Positions 8,332 through 17,837 are shown, numbered from the stretch's first letter. The stretch: DNA of 54,169 nucleotides from Thiopontia sp964344785 (GCA_964344785.1 CAYFOR010000005.1:1-54169); one strand, 5' to 3'. The notes: a model not told the origin generated them from the sequence alone. Translations and numbers: made by a program.

Positions 8332-8958
8332 CTATGAATCAAGGATCTGATCCACCGTTTTGCCCAACTCTACAAGCCTGCCATGAAAGAAATGGTCTGC
8401 CCCGGGAAAGACCTGAAAACGGGGGGGTAACTGCTGTTTCTCCACCCACTGCTCCACATCTGCATAGGAGACGACTTCGTCCGCATCCCCCATCAACACT
8501 GCCCATGGGAGGGCAACCCGGTCAATGGGCCAGATATCGGAATAGAGTCGAAGCGGCGGGGCCACCATAATCAGACCCGATGCGGCGGCACGCCCGGTTG
8601 TCAGCAGCGCAATCCTTGAACCAAACGAGAACCCGGCCAGATAGAGCGGCAACTCTGATAGTTCGGTGGCCATCCAATCTGCCACAGCCAGAAGATCATC
8701 CTGCTCTCCGACACCATTATCATGCCGACCTCCACTCGCCCCGACCCCACGAAAATTGAAGCGAACCGCCACCAACCCTGATCGTAACGCTGACTTGGCC
8801 AGAGTGTAGACTACTTTGTTGTCCATGCTGCCCCCATGCAGTGGATGGGGATGGGCAATCAACATCGCTCCCCTGGCCTCTCCCTTTGGGCACGCCTGCC
8901 ACACCTCCAGTTCTCCAGCGGGGCCAGGAATCGTCCCTCTGACAGGCTCACACGACAC
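8332..8958 (-). CDS. Alpha/beta-hydrolase family protein
   Basis: This 208-residue predicted soluble hydrolase has the oxyanion segment HPHPLHGGSMDN near residue 36, the nucleophile elbow GFSFGS (Ser about 112), a likely catalytic Asp in GDADEVV and His in GADHFFH. This matches the small dienelactone-hydrolase-like group found in many proteobacteria, whose substrate is unknown. The GTG start at 8958 is supported by AAGGAG six bases upstream. It lies 3 bp after the ferredoxin gene on the same strand, so the two are probably co-transcribed. Confidence 0.85.
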   Translation of the reverse strand: MSCEPVRGTIPGPAGELEVWQACPKGEARGAMLIAHPHPLHGGSMDNKVVYTLAKSALRSGLVAVRFNFRGVGASGGRHDNGVGEQDDLLAVADWMATELSELPLYLAGFSFGSRIALLTTGRAAASGLIMVAPPLRLYSDIWPIDRVALPWAVLMGDADEVVSYADVEQWVEKQQLPPRFQVFPGADHFFHGRLVELGKTVDQILDS

Positions 8959-8961
8959 CGC

Positions 8962-9276
8962 CTACTCCTTTAACAGCAGCCGATCGACAACCTCACCATT
9001 GAGCAGATGGCGATCGATGATCTCATCGATATCCTCCTGATCGACATAGGTGTACCAGACATTATCGGGATAGATCACGATGACAGGCCCCTGATCACAA
9101 CGCCCCAGACAGCCGGATTTATTGATACGAAAATCCCCAGGCTGATGCAGCCCCATCTCTTTCACCCGATCCTTGGCATAGCGATGCAACCTCCTGGCAC
9201 CATGCTGATTGCAGCAGGCCTTACCCTCTTCAGACTGGTTGGTGCAGAAAAAGAGGTGTCTTCTGTAATAACTCAT
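8962..9276 (-). CDS. Thioredoxin-like [2Fe-2S] ferredoxin
   Basis: This 104-residue protein belongs to the thioredoxin-fold [2Fe-2S] ferredoxin family. Cluster ligand candidates are Cys11, Cys21 or Cys22, Cys56 and Cys60; the SGCLGRCDQGP segment is diagnostic. These proteins are small electron carriers or cluster-sensing factors and resemble the NuoE C-terminal domain. It pairs with the hydrolase gene 3 bp downstream. The partner reductase is not in the window. Confidence 0.88.
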   Translation of the reverse strand: MSYYRRHLFFCTNQSEEGKACCNQHGARRLHRYAKDRVKEMGLHQPGDFRINKSGCLGRCDQGPVIVIYPDNVWYTYVDQEDIDEIIDRHLLNGEVVDRLLLKE

Positions 9277-9322
9277 AACTAATTAAGCTGGCTGATCCTG
9301 CCTGCGAGTATACAATAGCACC

Positions 9323-10495
9323 GTGACCCAGGACGAAATCATTCAGGCCACAGACCGTTGTGTTCTTTGCGGACTCTGCAGCAGCCACTGCCCAACCTAT
9401 CAGATTCATCGCGAAGAGAGCGAATCTCCTCGCGGCAGAGTGATGATGTGCGGCAGACTCATCCGCGGGGAGATCGCCCCGGATGAGTCGCTTGCCACCC
9501 ATTTGAACCACTGTCTGCTCTGCCGGGCATGTGAGAAGGCGTGCCCATCCGAAGTTCCATTTGGCGCAATCATGGATGAAGCAAGAAGCCATCTACCCCG
9601 GCCCACCGGAGCAGCCAGACTGACGGAGTGGATCGCACCTCACCGCGGCACTACCCGGATGATGGCAGACCTCTCATCACTGCTGTACCGTACAGGACTG
9701 CCACTGCCTTCACTACCCAAGGCAGCAGCCACCCTGATGCGGAGAACAGACACACAACTACTGGAGCAATATCCTGCCGTAGGGAAACTGGTTGGCCGTA
9801 TCGGTCTCTTTCTGGGCTGTTTTGCGGCACCCTTTGACCGACAGACACACCACTCCGCCACTGTGCTGCTCACCCGGCTTGGATATGAGGTTGTCATCCC
9901 CAAAGCACAGCGCTGCTGTGGTGCACTGGCACTGCACCACGGCAACCCGGCTCAAACAGACCAGCTCACCGCCATCAATCAACAGGCCTTCGATGGCCTG
10001 GACGCCGTGGTCTTTACCTCAACCGGCTGCGGCCAGCAGTTGACCGAACAGGGCAGCTTCAATACACCCTGCTACGAAATCAGTGATTTCATCCTCAACC
10101 ACTCGAAGGTGAGCAGACTTCATTTTCGTCTGCTGCAGCAGACAACACTGCTCCATCACCCATGCACACTACGCAATGTGCTGGATGGCACTCACACGGT
10201 CGAGCAGTTGTTACAACTGATTCCAAAGCTGCAGATCTCGATACTTGGACCGGACCAAAGCTGTTGTGGTGCTGCCGGCAGTCATCGGCTACGCGAGCCG
10301 GTCATCGCCGATCGGCTACGCCAACCGAAGATTGAGGCAATACGGCAAAGTGGAGCACAAATACTGCTTTCCACCAACTTCGGATGTGCACTCCATCTGA
10401 CTGAGGGAGCGCAGAAAGAGCGATTTGATATTGAGATCTTGCACCCTGTCACCCTTCTTTCTCGCCAACTCGACGAATCTGGAAACAGCCGGTAG
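9323..10495 (+). CDS. GlcF-like iron-sulfur oxidoreductase subunit
   Basis: This 390-residue protein has two N-terminal 4Fe-4S motifs (Cys13/16/19/23 and Cys64/67/70/74) followed by two CCG domains (RCCGALALHHGN and SCCGAAGSHRL). This is the layout of glycolate oxidase subunit GlcF and related HdrD/GlpC-type proteins. GlcD and GlcE are not adjacent, so the flavoprotein partner is unknown; recycling of 2-phosphoglycolate would fit an autotroph, but that is inference. The start is a GTG without a strong ribosome-binding site. It is divergent from the ferredoxin gene and 69 bp before prk. Confidence 0.85.
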   Translation: MTQDEIIQATDRCVLCGLCSSHCPTYQIHREESESPRGRVMMCGRLIRGEIAPDESLATHLNHCLLCRACEKACPSEVPFGAIMDEARSHLPRPTGAARLTEWIAPHRGTTRMMADLSSLLYRTGLPLPSLPKAAATLMRRTDTQLLEQYPAVGKLVGRIGLFLGCFAAPFDRQTHHSATVLLTRLGYEVVIPKAQRCCGALALHHGNPAQTDQLTAINQQAFDGLDAVVFTSTGCGQQLTEQGSFNTPCYEISDFILNHSKVSRLHFRLLQQTTLLHHPCTLRNVLDGTHTVEQLLQLIPKLQISILGPDQSCCGAAGSHRLREPVIADRLRQPKIEAIRQSGAQILLSTNFGCALHLTEGAQKERFDIEILHPVTLLSRQLDESGNSR

Positions 10496-10564
10496 AATGG
10501 GCCGATTATTTTGTACGCAGGGAGGCGTTCAATCGCTCTCTCCGCATTGAACCAGGAGAACCGC

Positions 10565-11455
10565 ATGTCAGTCAAACATCCCGTTATCGCCATAACCGGC
10601 TCATCCGGTGCCGGAACCACCACGGTTAAGCGTGCCTTCGAACACATCTTTTTCAGAGAACAGATCAGCGCCTTGGTTGTTGAGGGTGACAGCTATCATC
10701 GCTACGACCGTGCTGCAATGAAAGAGAAGGTGGCTGCCGAAGAGGCTGCGGGAAACCACTCATTCAGCCACTTCGGTCCGGATGCCAACCACTTCGAACT
10801 GCTGGAGAAGAACTTCAAGGAGTATGGTGAGAGTGGTGAGTGTGATCGTCGCTACTACCTCCACAGCCCGGAAGAGGCCTCAGAGCACAATGGACGCCTC
10901 GGTACCGACCTGAACCCTGGAGAGTTCACCCCCTGGGAGAAGGTTGGTGAAGGGACCGACCTGCTCTTCTATGAGGGGCTGCACGGACTGGTCAAAACCC
11001 CAGAAGCCGATGTAGCGGGTCAGGTTGATCTGGGTATTGGTGTAGTACCGATCGTCAACCTTGAGTGGATTCAGAAGATCCATCGTGACAGCGCCGAGCG
11101 TGGCTACTCTGCAGAGGTGATTGTTGACACCATCCTGCGCCGCATGCCGGACTACATCAACTACATCACTCCACAATTCTCGCAGACTGACATCAACTTC
11201 CAGCGTGTCTCCACGGTTGACACCTCCAACCCGTTCATTGCGCGTGATATCCCGACCCCGGATGAGAGTTTCATCGTCATCCGTTTCAAGGACCCTACCA
11301 AGTATGACATCGACTTCCAGTATCTGTTGGGGATGCTGAGTGGCTCCTTCATGTCTCGTCGCAACACCATCGTAGTTCCCGGCGGCAAGATGGGCTTCGC
11401 CATGGAGATCATCCTTGCACCGATCATTCATGAACTGATGGAAAAACGAGGCTGA
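10565..11455 (+). CDS. prkB: Phosphoribulokinase (bacterial type)
   Basis: Prk phosphorylates ribulose 5-phosphate with ATP to give the RuBisCO substrate ribulose 1,5-bisphosphate, the committed step of the Calvin cycle. The 296-residue protein has the P-loop TGSSGAGTTT at 11-20 and the segments VVEGDSYHRYDR and FYEGLHG, as in the octameric bacterial class. The ATG at 10565 follows AGGAGAA; the frame opens 18 codons earlier but that part is not conserved-looking. No RuBisCO gene is in this window, so cbb genes are dispersed. Confidence 0.97.
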   Translation: MSVKHPVIAITGSSGAGTTTVKRAFEHIFFREQISALVVEGDSYHRYDRAAMKEKVAAEEAAGNHSFSHFGPDANHFELLEKNFKEYGESGECDRRYYLHSPEEASEHNGRLGTDLNPGEFTPWEKVGEGTDLLFYEGLHGLVKTPEADVAGQVDLGIGVVPIVNLEWIQKIHRDSAERGYSAEVIVDTILRRMPDYINYITPQFSQTDINFQRVSTVDTSNPFIARDIPTPDESFIVIRFKDPTKYDIDFQYLLGMLSGSFMSRRNTIVVPGGKMGFAMEIILAPIIHELMEKRG

Positions 11456-11462
11456 TACCTGT

Positions 11463-11492
11463 GCTGGTGGGTGGCAACTACCATCCACCAGC
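11463..11492. terminator. Hairpin between convergent prk and TauE-family gene
   Basis: A 12-bp stem with one G-T pair (GCTGGTGGGTGG / CCATCCACCAGC) and a 6-base loop lies 7 bp after the prk stop and just before the convergent gene's stop. It lacks a T-tract on either side, so it may be a weak bidirectional terminator or an mRNA 3' stabiliser. Confidence 0.5.
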
Positions 11493-11495
11493 TGT

Positions 11496-12245
11496 TCAAC
11501 GTCCGACCAGCAGACTGACCCCGACTAGTATCGTCACCCCTTCATAGATCCGCTTGATCCAGCGGTTTCCCTTCAGGACTGCCAGATGAGCACCGGCATA
11601 GCCTCCCAGCAGCGAGCCTGCGATCAGTACCGGCAACCAGCTCCACTCGATCGTTCCCAACAGGCCCAGCGTCAGTGCGCCTGAGCCATTCCAGAACATG
11701 CCAACCAGTATCAGGGTATAGGCAACCGCCTGCTTGTAGTCAAGCCCGAACCAGCGCACCAGCCAAAGCGTGACAAAGAGCCCAGTACCCGAAGTCAATG
11801 AGCCATTCAACACCCCGATCGACATCAGTCCACCCCCTCCCAGCAGCAACCCAACACCCTGTCGATTACGCCTCTCAACCAAAAGACCGAGGTCGCGTCT
11901 GAGTATGGAATAGAGTCCAAGCCCGATGGTCAGTAGTCCCAACGCAACCTCCGCTGCACGATCAGGCACCGCAAGGATCAGACTTGCGCCCAATATCACC
12001 CCCGGCAACCCGGTTGCCAGGATAAAGAGTGCAAAACGACGCTCCAGCGCATCCTCACGCAGATGGCGCAGGGTAGCCCCCACGCCCAGAGCAACGCTGG
12101 CCACCTTGTGGGTTGCCAGTGCAATGGGGAAGGGCAGCCCAAGAAAGATCAGGGCCGGTAGTTGAATCAGCCCCGCCCCACCACCGGCAAAGGCAGAGAA
12201 AAGATTGGCTACGAATGAGATAACAAAGAGGAGAAGCTGCTCCAT
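11496..12245 (-). CDS. TauE/SafE family membrane permease
   Basis: This 249-residue protein has seven to eight hydrophobic helices and the glycine-rich repeats typical of TauE/SafE (DUF81) permeases: SAFAGGGAGLIQLPAL at the start and LNGSLTSGTGLFVT in the second half. Members export or import sulfite, sulfoacetate or other small anions. In a sulfur oxidiser sulfite export is attractive, but the substrate cannot be read from sequence. The gene is convergent with prk. Confidence 0.85.
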   Translation of the reverse strand: MEQLLLFVISFVANLFSAFAGGGAGLIQLPALIFLGLPFPIALATHKVASVALGVGATLRHLREDALERRFALFILATGLPGVILGASLILAVPDRAAEVALGLLTIGLGLYSILRRDLGLLVERRNRQGVGLLLGGGGLMSIGVLNGSLTSGTGLFVTLWLVRWFGLDYKQAVAYTLILVGMFWNGSGALTLGLLGTIEWSWLPVLIAGSLLGGYAGAHLAVLKGNRWIKRIYEGVTILVGVSLLVGR

Positions 12246-12313
12246 TGACGTGGGCGTGTGTCTCTAGCAATCGTGATTTTCTTGCAAGAAAAGTGCATTG
12301 CCAGAGGTAGACA

Positions 12314-13204
12314 CTACTGGATCAGTGTACCGATTCCCTGATCGGAGAAAATCTCCAGCATGACCGCATGCTTCACCCGCCCATCAATAATATGAGAACT
12401 GGTCACCCCCGCCTTGACCGCATCCAGTGCGGTCTGGATCTTCGGCAGCATTCCACCATGAATGGTGCCATCAGCAATCAGGTGATCCACCCTCTCACTA
12501 TCCAGTCCCGTCAACAGTTTCCCTTCCTGGTCCAGCAGCCCCGGGGTATTGGTCAGCAGGATCAGCTTTTCAGCCCCCAGCGCCTCGGCTACCTTGCCAG
12601 CCACCAGATCCGCATTGATGTTGTAGGAGATGCCACCCTCTCCCACACCGATCGGAGCAATCACCGGAATGAACTCCCCTTGATCCAGCATCTCCACCAC
12701 CGAGGTGTTGATCGAGGCCACTTCACCCACATGACCCAGATCGATCAACTCCGGTGCATCGATCTGGGGTGAGTTGCGCGTCATCTCCAGTTTTCTTGCA
12801 CGAATCAGGCTCCCATCCTTACCCGTCAGACCAACCGCATTTCCACCATGACTATGGATCAGGTTCACGATCTCCTTGTTGACCAGCCCACCCAACACCA
12901 TCTCGACCACATCCATGGTCTCACGGTCGGTCACCCGCATGCCGCCGATAAACTCGCTCTGCTTGCCGATCTGCTCCAGCAGCCTGCCTATCTGCGGGCC
13001 ACCACCGTGGACCACCACCGGATTGATCCCGACCAGCTTGAGCAGTACCACATCTCGCGCAAAACTGCGTTTGAGGTCCTCCTCGGTCATCGCGTTGCCA
13101 CCATATTTGATGACGACGGTCTTGCCGCGAAAACGTTGAATATAGGGGAGTGCCTCGGAGAGAACCCGGGCAAAGTCCTGACTGGTTTGTGGATCTAATG
13201 GCAT
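12314..13204 (-). CDS. argB: Acetylglutamate kinase
   Basis: ArgB phosphorylates N-acetylglutamate in arginine synthesis. The 296-residue amino-acid kinase fold shows VVIKYGGNAM near the start, VVHGGGPQIG and the C-terminal ITNTPGLL-like segment LLTNTPGLLDQ. argJ and argC lie elsewhere in this window, so the pathway genes are dispersed. It lies about 110 bp after the phosphomannomutase gene on the same strand. Confidence 0.97.
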   Translation of the reverse strand: MPLDPQTSQDFARVLSEALPYIQRFRGKTVVIKYGGNAMTEEDLKRSFARDVVLLKLVGINPVVVHGGGPQIGRLLEQIGKQSEFIGGMRVTDRETMDVVEMVLGGLVNKEIVNLIHSHGGNAVGLTGKDGSLIRARKLEMTRNSPQIDAPELIDLGHVGEVASINTSVVEMLDQGEFIPVIAPIGVGEGGISYNINADLVAGKVAEALGAEKLILLTNTPGLLDQEGKLLTGLDSERVDHLIADGTIHGGMLPKIQTALDAVKAGVTSSHIIDGRVKHAVMLEIFSDQGIGTLIQ

Positions 13205-13312
13205 CTTCTTCTCAACAACAGATCAAATGACTCATAAACTTGAACTCGCCGACGTGGATGAAACCATGTTTGACCTCATTCACCCCATGGGAGCTACAAC
13301 TACAGGTGGCGT

Positions 13313-14686
13313 TTAAAAGGGCAGCTCAAGATCCGGCTGCACGTTCAGCAATTCAGTCCGGAAAGCCTCCTGAACCTGCGCCAAAGCCCCCTCACTATCG
13401 GCCTCGAAACGCAGCACCAGAACCGGCGTGGTGTTGGATGGGCGCACAAGCCCCCAGCCATGTGGATAATCCGCTCGTACGCCATCAATCAACGTCACTT
13501 CGGCGCCATCGAATCTGGCCTGTGCCTTCAACTTCTCCATAAAGGCGTAGTGTGCCCCCTCGGCAAACTGCACATTGAGTTCCGGGGTATTGACGGTATC
13601 CGGCAGCTCTCCAAAGATCTCGGCAGTAGGGCGACCATCCCCTGCCACAATCTCGAGCAGACGGGCTGCGGTGTAGAGGGCATCATCAAAACCGTACCAG
13701 CGCTCCTTGAAGAAAATGTGTCCACTCATCTCACCGGCCAACAGCGCGTTTTCGCTCGACTTCAGCTTCTGCTTGATGAAAGAGTGGCCGGTCTTCCACA
13801 TGGTCGGCTTGCCACCCGCCTGCTCAATGATCACCGGCAGGTTACGGGTGCACTTCACATCATAGACAACCTCACCACCTGGATTGCGCGAAAGGATATC
13901 CTGCGCATAGAGCATCATCTGCCGATCCGGAAAGATCAGATTGCCACTGGAATCGATCACCCCGAGTCGGTCCCCATCTCCATCGAAGGCCAACCCGAGG
14001 TCGGCCCCTTCAGCGACCACACGCTCACGCAGTTCGGCCACATTCGCGGGTTTACTGGGGTCGGGATGATGGTTGGGGAAATTACCATCGACATCGCAGT
14101 ACAGCTCTGTGATCTCACAGCCCAGTGCCTTCAGCAGTTCCGGTGCAGTATTGCCTGCAACCCCATTACCACAATCGACAACCAGCTTGAGTGGTTTGGC
14201 CATCGTGATATCCCCAACAATACGCTGACGATACTGATCAACCACCTCGACACCACGGACAGATCCTTCACCACTCACCAGATCACCCTCATCAATACGG
14301 CGCTTGAGACCCTGAATCGCATCGGCAGAGAGCGTTTCCCCAGCCGCCACCACCTTCAATCCATTGTAATTGGGCGGGTTGTGGCTGCCGGTGACGGCAA
14401 CACAGGAACCAGCATCAAGGTGGACCGCTGCAAAGTAGATTACCGGAGTCGGTGCCATGCCGATATCCATCACCTCCATCCCGGAGGCCTTGAGTCCATC
14501 CATCAGCGCCTGCTGCAGCGCAGGACCGGAAAGACGCCCATCACGCCCGACCACAATGGTACGGACACCACGCGCCTGACTCTCACTGCCGATAGCCTGC
14601 CCGATCTGCCGAACGCCCTCCTCGGTCAGGGCCTCGCCCACAATACCGCGAATGTCATATGCCCGAAAAATGGATGAATCAATCAT
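13313..14686 (-). CDS. Phosphomannomutase/phosphoglucomutase
   Basis: This 457-residue alpha-D-phosphohexomutase resembles AlgC. The phosphorylated serine is Ser101 in VTGSHNPPNYNG, the Mg-binding loop is DGDGDR at 235-240, the sugar-binding loop is GEMSGH, and the phosphate-binding loop RPSNTTP is near the C terminus. It interconverts hexose 1- and 6-phosphates for cell-envelope sugars and storage glucan. GGAG lies upstream of the ATG. It follows dut by 3 bp in the common coaBC-dut-algC order. Confidence 0.95.
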   Translation of the reverse strand: MIDSSIFRAYDIRGIVGEALTEEGVRQIGQAIGSESQARGVRTIVVGRDGRLSGPALQQALMDGLKASGMEVMDIGMAPTPVIYFAAVHLDAGSCVAVTGSHNPPNYNGLKVVAAGETLSADAIQGLKRRIDEGDLVSGEGSVRGVEVVDQYRQRIVGDITMAKPLKLVVDCGNGVAGNTAPELLKALGCEITELYCDVDGNFPNHHPDPSKPANVAELRERVVAEGADLGLAFDGDGDRLGVIDSSGNLIFPDRQMMLYAQDILSRNPGGEVVYDVKCTRNLPVIIEQAGGKPTMWKTGHSFIKQKLKSSENALLAGEMSGHIFFKERWYGFDDALYTAARLLEIVAGDGRPTAEIFGELPDTVNTPELNVQFAEGAHYAFMEKLKAQARFDGAEVTLIDGVRADYPHGWGLVRPSNTTPVLVLRFEADSEGALAQVQEAFRTELLNVQPDLELPF

Positions 14687-14689
14687 CTG

Positions 14690-15145
14690 TTACGCTCTCC
14701 CTGTATGCCCAAATCCACCTGCCCCACGAGTCGAGATATCAAATTCCTCCACCACGTCAAATGCCACCTGAATGATGGGCACAAAGACCATCTGCGCGAT
14801 GCGCTCACCCGGTTCGACGGTGAAAGTGCTCTCCCCACGATTCCAGCAGGAGACAAAAATCTGCCCCTGATAGTCGGAATCGATCAATCCGACCAGATTA
14901 CCCAGCACCACTCCATGTTTATGTCCGAGGCCGGAGCGGGGCAGCAGGGTTGCCGCCATCTCCTGGTCCTCCATATGAACCGCAATACCGGTCGGGATCA
15001 GTTCGGTCTGCCCCGCTCCGAGTTCCAGCGGTTCATCGATACAGGCGCGCAGATCCATCCCGGCAGAACCTTCGGTTGCATAGTGAGGCATTGGATAGGT
15101 GGTACCAATCCGTGGGTCCAGAATCTTCAGTTCTACCTTTTTCAT
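14690..15145 (-). CDS. dut: Deoxyuridine 5'-triphosphate nucleotidohydrolase
   Basis: This 151-residue trimeric dUTPase hydrolyses dUTP to dUMP and PPi. Motifs are in order: GSAGMDLRA (motif 1), PRSGLGHKHG (2), GNLVGLIDSDYQGQI (3), ERIAQMVF (4) and RGAGGFGHTGR (5). The gene starts 1 bp after the coaBC stop, indicating translational coupling. Confidence 0.97.
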   Translation of the reverse strand: MKKVELKILDPRIGTTYPMPHYATEGSAGMDLRACIDEPLELGAGQTELIPTGIAVHMEDQEMAATLLPRSGLGHKHGVVLGNLVGLIDSDYQGQIFVSCWNRGESTFTVEPGERIAQMVFVPIIQVAFDVVEEFDISTRGAGGFGHTGRA

Positions 15146-15146
15146 C

Positions 15147-16361
15147 TCATCTCTTCATCTGTTGGGCAACCACCTCGATCAGCCGTGTCGCCAAACTCAA
15201 CTTACTGGCCTGCCCCAGTTCCAGTTCACTCTCTTCCCAGTATAGAGTCAGTGTATTCTCGTCGGCATCGAAGCCGGTCCCGGCCACACCGACCTGGTTT
15301 GCTGCAATCATGTCAATCCGTTTCTGCAGCCGCTTTTGTTGGGCATGATCCGCCACCCGCTCCGTCTCCGCAGCAAATCCTACCGTATAAGGGGGAGTCT
15401 CTCGTGCCGCAACCTCGGCTAGGATATCACGGTTTCTCACCAGCCTGAGTTGCATTTCCGTGACACCCTCTACCGCCATATCCTTCTTGATCTTCTGCTC
15501 GGCAACCTCGACAGGGCGATAGTCTGCCACTGCAGCGGTGGCAATGAAGAGCGTCGCCTGCTCCGCCTGCTGTGCCACCACTTCAGCCATCTCTTCGGCC
15601 TGCTCCACATCGATGCGGGTTACATGATCCGGTGTCGGCAGTGCCACCGGCCCACTCACCAGGGTAACCTCTGCCCCGGCCTCGACCGCTGCTCTGGCGA
15701 TTGCAAACCCCATCTTGCCTGAACTTCGATTGCTCAGAAAGCGCACCGGGTCCAGTGGCTCACGCGTCGGACCCGCTGTGATCAGTACTCGCTCCCCCTG
15801 CAGCAGACCTGACTCAAACTGTGCAGCAATCGCCTCGACAATCTGCTGCGGCTCGACCATACGTCCCAGCCCGATCTCACCACACGCCTGTGCCCCCTCC
15901 GCTGGACCGATGAGTGAAACCCCCTGCTGTCGCAACCACTCCACATTCTGCTGTGTGGCAGGATCGATCCACATCTGCTGGTTCATTGCTGGTGCAAACC
16001 ACTTGGGCGCCTGGGTTGCCCGGCAGACTGTGCTTAACAGATCATCCGCCCGTCCGACGACATGGCGAGCCAGAAAGTCTGCAGTGGCTGGGGCAACCAA
16101 CAGCAGGTCGGCCCAGCGTGCCAACTCGATATGCCCCATACCGGCCTCAGCCTTCGGGTCGAGCAACGCGGTATGAACCGGGTTGCCGGAGAGCGCATGA
16201 AAGGTGAGCGCTCCCACAAACTGCTGTGACGCCTCGGTCATCACCACCCGCACCGTTGCACCCGATTTGACCAGCAGGCGCACCAGCTCGGCACTCTTGT
16301 AGGCGGCAATACCCCCGGTCACCCCCAGCACAATGTTACGGTTTTGAAATAGTTTTTCCAT
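15147..16361 (-). CDS. coaBC: Bifunctional phosphopantothenoylcysteine decarboxylase/synthetase
   Basis: This 404-residue two-domain enzyme makes 4'-phosphopantetheine for coenzyme A. The N-terminal FMN-dependent CoaC half shows GITGGIAAYKS-like LGVTGGIAAYKS, the active-site His in MGHIELARWAD, the Asn in PAMNQQMW and the Cys in ACGEIGLGRM. The CoaB half begins at ITAGPTREPLDPVRF. I chose ATG 16361, which gives a length close to the E. coli enzyme; the upstream extension of the frame would run under radC. The gene is divergent from radC. Confidence 0.96.
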   Translation of the reverse strand: MEKLFQNRNIVLGVTGGIAAYKSAELVRLLVKSGATVRVVMTEASQQFVGALTFHALSGNPVHTALLDPKAEAGMGHIELARWADLLLVAPATADFLARHVVGRADDLLSTVCRATQAPKWFAPAMNQQMWIDPATQQNVEWLRQQGVSLIGPAEGAQACGEIGLGRMVEPQQIVEAIAAQFESGLLQGERVLITAGPTREPLDPVRFLSNRSSGKMGFAIARAAVEAGAEVTLVSGPVALPTPDHVTRIDVEQAEEMAEVVAQQAEQATLFIATAAVADYRPVEVAEQKIKKDMAVEGVTEMQLRLVRNRDILAEVAARETPPYTVGFAAETERVADHAQQKRLQKRIDMIAANQVGVAGTGFDADENTLTLYWEESELELGQASKLSLATRLIEVVAQQMKR

Positions 16362-16438
16362 AAAAGGCAAGTATAGCGTAGCCTCCACGATGGTCCGTAA
16401 TGAATACCCAGAGATCAATCAGGAGGAGGGAACAAGCA

Positions 16439-17116
16439 GTGGCGATTAGTGACTGGCCAGAAGGTGAACGTCCACGTGAAAAACTGTTGCATCGTGGGGC
16501 CCAAAGCCTGTCAGATGCGGAGCTGCTTGCCATTTTTTTACGCACCGGTGTCAAGGGGAAGTCTGCAGTGGATCTGGCAAGAGAGTTGCTGGAAGCCTTT
16601 GGTGGGCTACGACCACTGCTTGAGGCGGACCGCAAACAGTTCTGTGCCGCAAAAGGTCTTGGAGACGCAAAATATGCCCAGCTCAAGGCCGTACTGGAGA
16701 TGGCCTCACGCCATCTGATGGCGCAGCTGCAGCGTGGTGATGCGCTTAGCAACCCGCAGTTGACCCGCAATTATCTGAGCAGCCGACTGCGGAATCTTCC
16801 TCACGAGGCCTTTGGTGTACTCTATCTCGACAACCGCCACCGGATTATCCAGTTTGAGGTCCTCTTTACTGGAACAATCGACGGTGCCTCTGTCCATCCC
16901 CGCGAGGTGGTACGAGGGGCACTCAAGCATAACGCGGCGGCCGTTATCTTTTCCCATAACCATCCATCGGGGGTGGCCGAGCCAAGTCTCTCGGATCGTA
17001 CCATTACCCAGCAGCTGAAAGAGGCATTGAAGCTGGTGGATATCCGGGTACTGGATCACATCATCATTGGTGACGGTGAACAGACCACCTCTCTGGCCGA
17101 GCGTGGACAGATCTGA
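16439..17116 (+). CDS. radC: RadC/JAMM-domain protein
   Basis: This 225-residue protein has an N-terminal helix-hairpin-helix region and a C-terminal JAMM-type metalloprotease-like domain with SHNHPSG and the downstream Ser-Asp. The cellular role of RadC is unclear. I chose GTG 16439 because AGGAGGAGGG lies about eight bases upstream and the product then starts like the family (AISDWPEGERPREKLL). An ATG at 16400 would add 13 basic residues. Its 3' end overlaps the following pilin gene. Confidence 0.94.
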   Translation: MAISDWPEGERPREKLLHRGAQSLSDAELLAIFLRTGVKGKSAVDLARELLEAFGGLRPLLEADRKQFCAAKGLGDAKYAQLKAVLEMASRHLMAQLQRGDALSNPQLTRNYLSSRLRNLPHEAFGVLYLDNRHRIIQFEVLFTGTIDGASVHPREVVRGALKHNAAAVIFSHNHPSGVAEPSLSDRTITQQLKEALKLVDIRVLDHIIIGDGEQTTSLAERGQI

Positions 17117-17675
17117 TTACTCGGAGGGCTTTACCCTGGGAGAGCTACTGGTTGTACTGGCCCTGTTTGCCCTGCTGACCGCTCAGCTGCTACCAGACCT
17201 CTCCACCGTAACCGATTCGAACCGTCTCTACACAGTCGCCAACGAATTCAGCCAGCAGCTTCAGCTTGCCCGCAACAGCGCCATCCAGCGAAATCGCAAG
17301 GTGACGCTCTGCAAAAGTGCTGACAGCACCCAATGCAGCACCAGTGTGGAATGGGAGGACGGGTGGATACTGTTCGAAAACATCGACGGTGATGGCAATG
17401 TGGACAGTAGCGATACCGTTTTGCAGAGCCACAGCCCGCTACCCATCGGGATGACCCTGCGCGGGGTTGGCAATTTCAAAAACCGGATCACCTATAAGCC
17501 AACTGGAGATTCAACCAGCTTCAGTCGTATGGTCTTCTGCAATGATGGCACCCTGACCGACGCACAGGTGATCTATATCAGCAGCACAGGGCGAATTCGC
17601 ATTGCAACCGATGAAGACGGGGACCGAATTCCGGAGGATAATGATGGTGAGAATATCGATAGTTGCGAGATCTAG
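17103..17675 (+). CDS. FimT/GspH-like minor pseudopilin
   Basis: This is a type IV prepilin-like protein of about 190 residues. A short leader ending in Gly is followed by FTLGELLVVLALFALL, so Glu5 of the mature chain is kept, although Gly4 replaces the usual Ile/Val. The body has the FimT/FimU-type pattern including QLARNSAIQRNRKVTLC. Two acidic loops (DGDGNVDSSD and DEDGDRIPEDNDG) resemble calcium-binding turns. The GTG at 17103 gives a nine-residue leader and overlaps radC by 14 bp; TTG or GTG codons at 17067-17076 are alternatives, so the start is uncertain. Confidence 0.8.
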   Translation: MDRSDYSEGFTLGELLVVLALFALLTAQLLPDLSTVTDSNRLYTVANEFSQQLQLARNSAIQRNRKVTLCKSADSTQCSTSVEWEDGWILFENIDGDGNVDSSDTVLQSHSPLPIGMTLRGVGNFKNRITYKPTGDSTSFSRMVFCNDGTLTDAQVIYISSTGRIRIATDEDGDRIPEDNDGENIDSCEI

Positions 17676-17837
17676 TACCTTGCCCGGTAAATGTGCCGTA
17701 ATTAAGGCAAGGCTAAATTGTCGAGAACAAAGTGTGAAAATGCAGGAATATGCGTATATTTCAAATTTTCACAACGCAGTTATCAGCGATTTAGACCGTT
17801 TTAATTTAGGAGGATTTACCGAGCAAGGTACCAGAGC
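17676..17837. other. Spacer between the two pilin genes
   Basis: The spacer is AT-rich, unlike its neighbours. It contains two inverted repeats: CCTTGCC/GGCAAGG (17678-17712) and GTGAAAAT/ATTTTCAC (17733-17771). A perfect AGGAGG lies at 17808-17813, but 24 bp from the next ATG, too far for normal initiation. It probably holds the pilE-like promoter; no gene is supported. Confidence 0.4.

Noticed and set aside
13460..14677. Long open frame antisense to the phosphomannomutase gene (405 codons)
   Set aside because: No motif or plausible composition; the opposite strand has all catalytic motifs of the mutase.
16362..16418. Extended N terminus of CoaBC
   Set aside because: It would add 19 residues not seen in the family; ATG 16361 gives the normal length.
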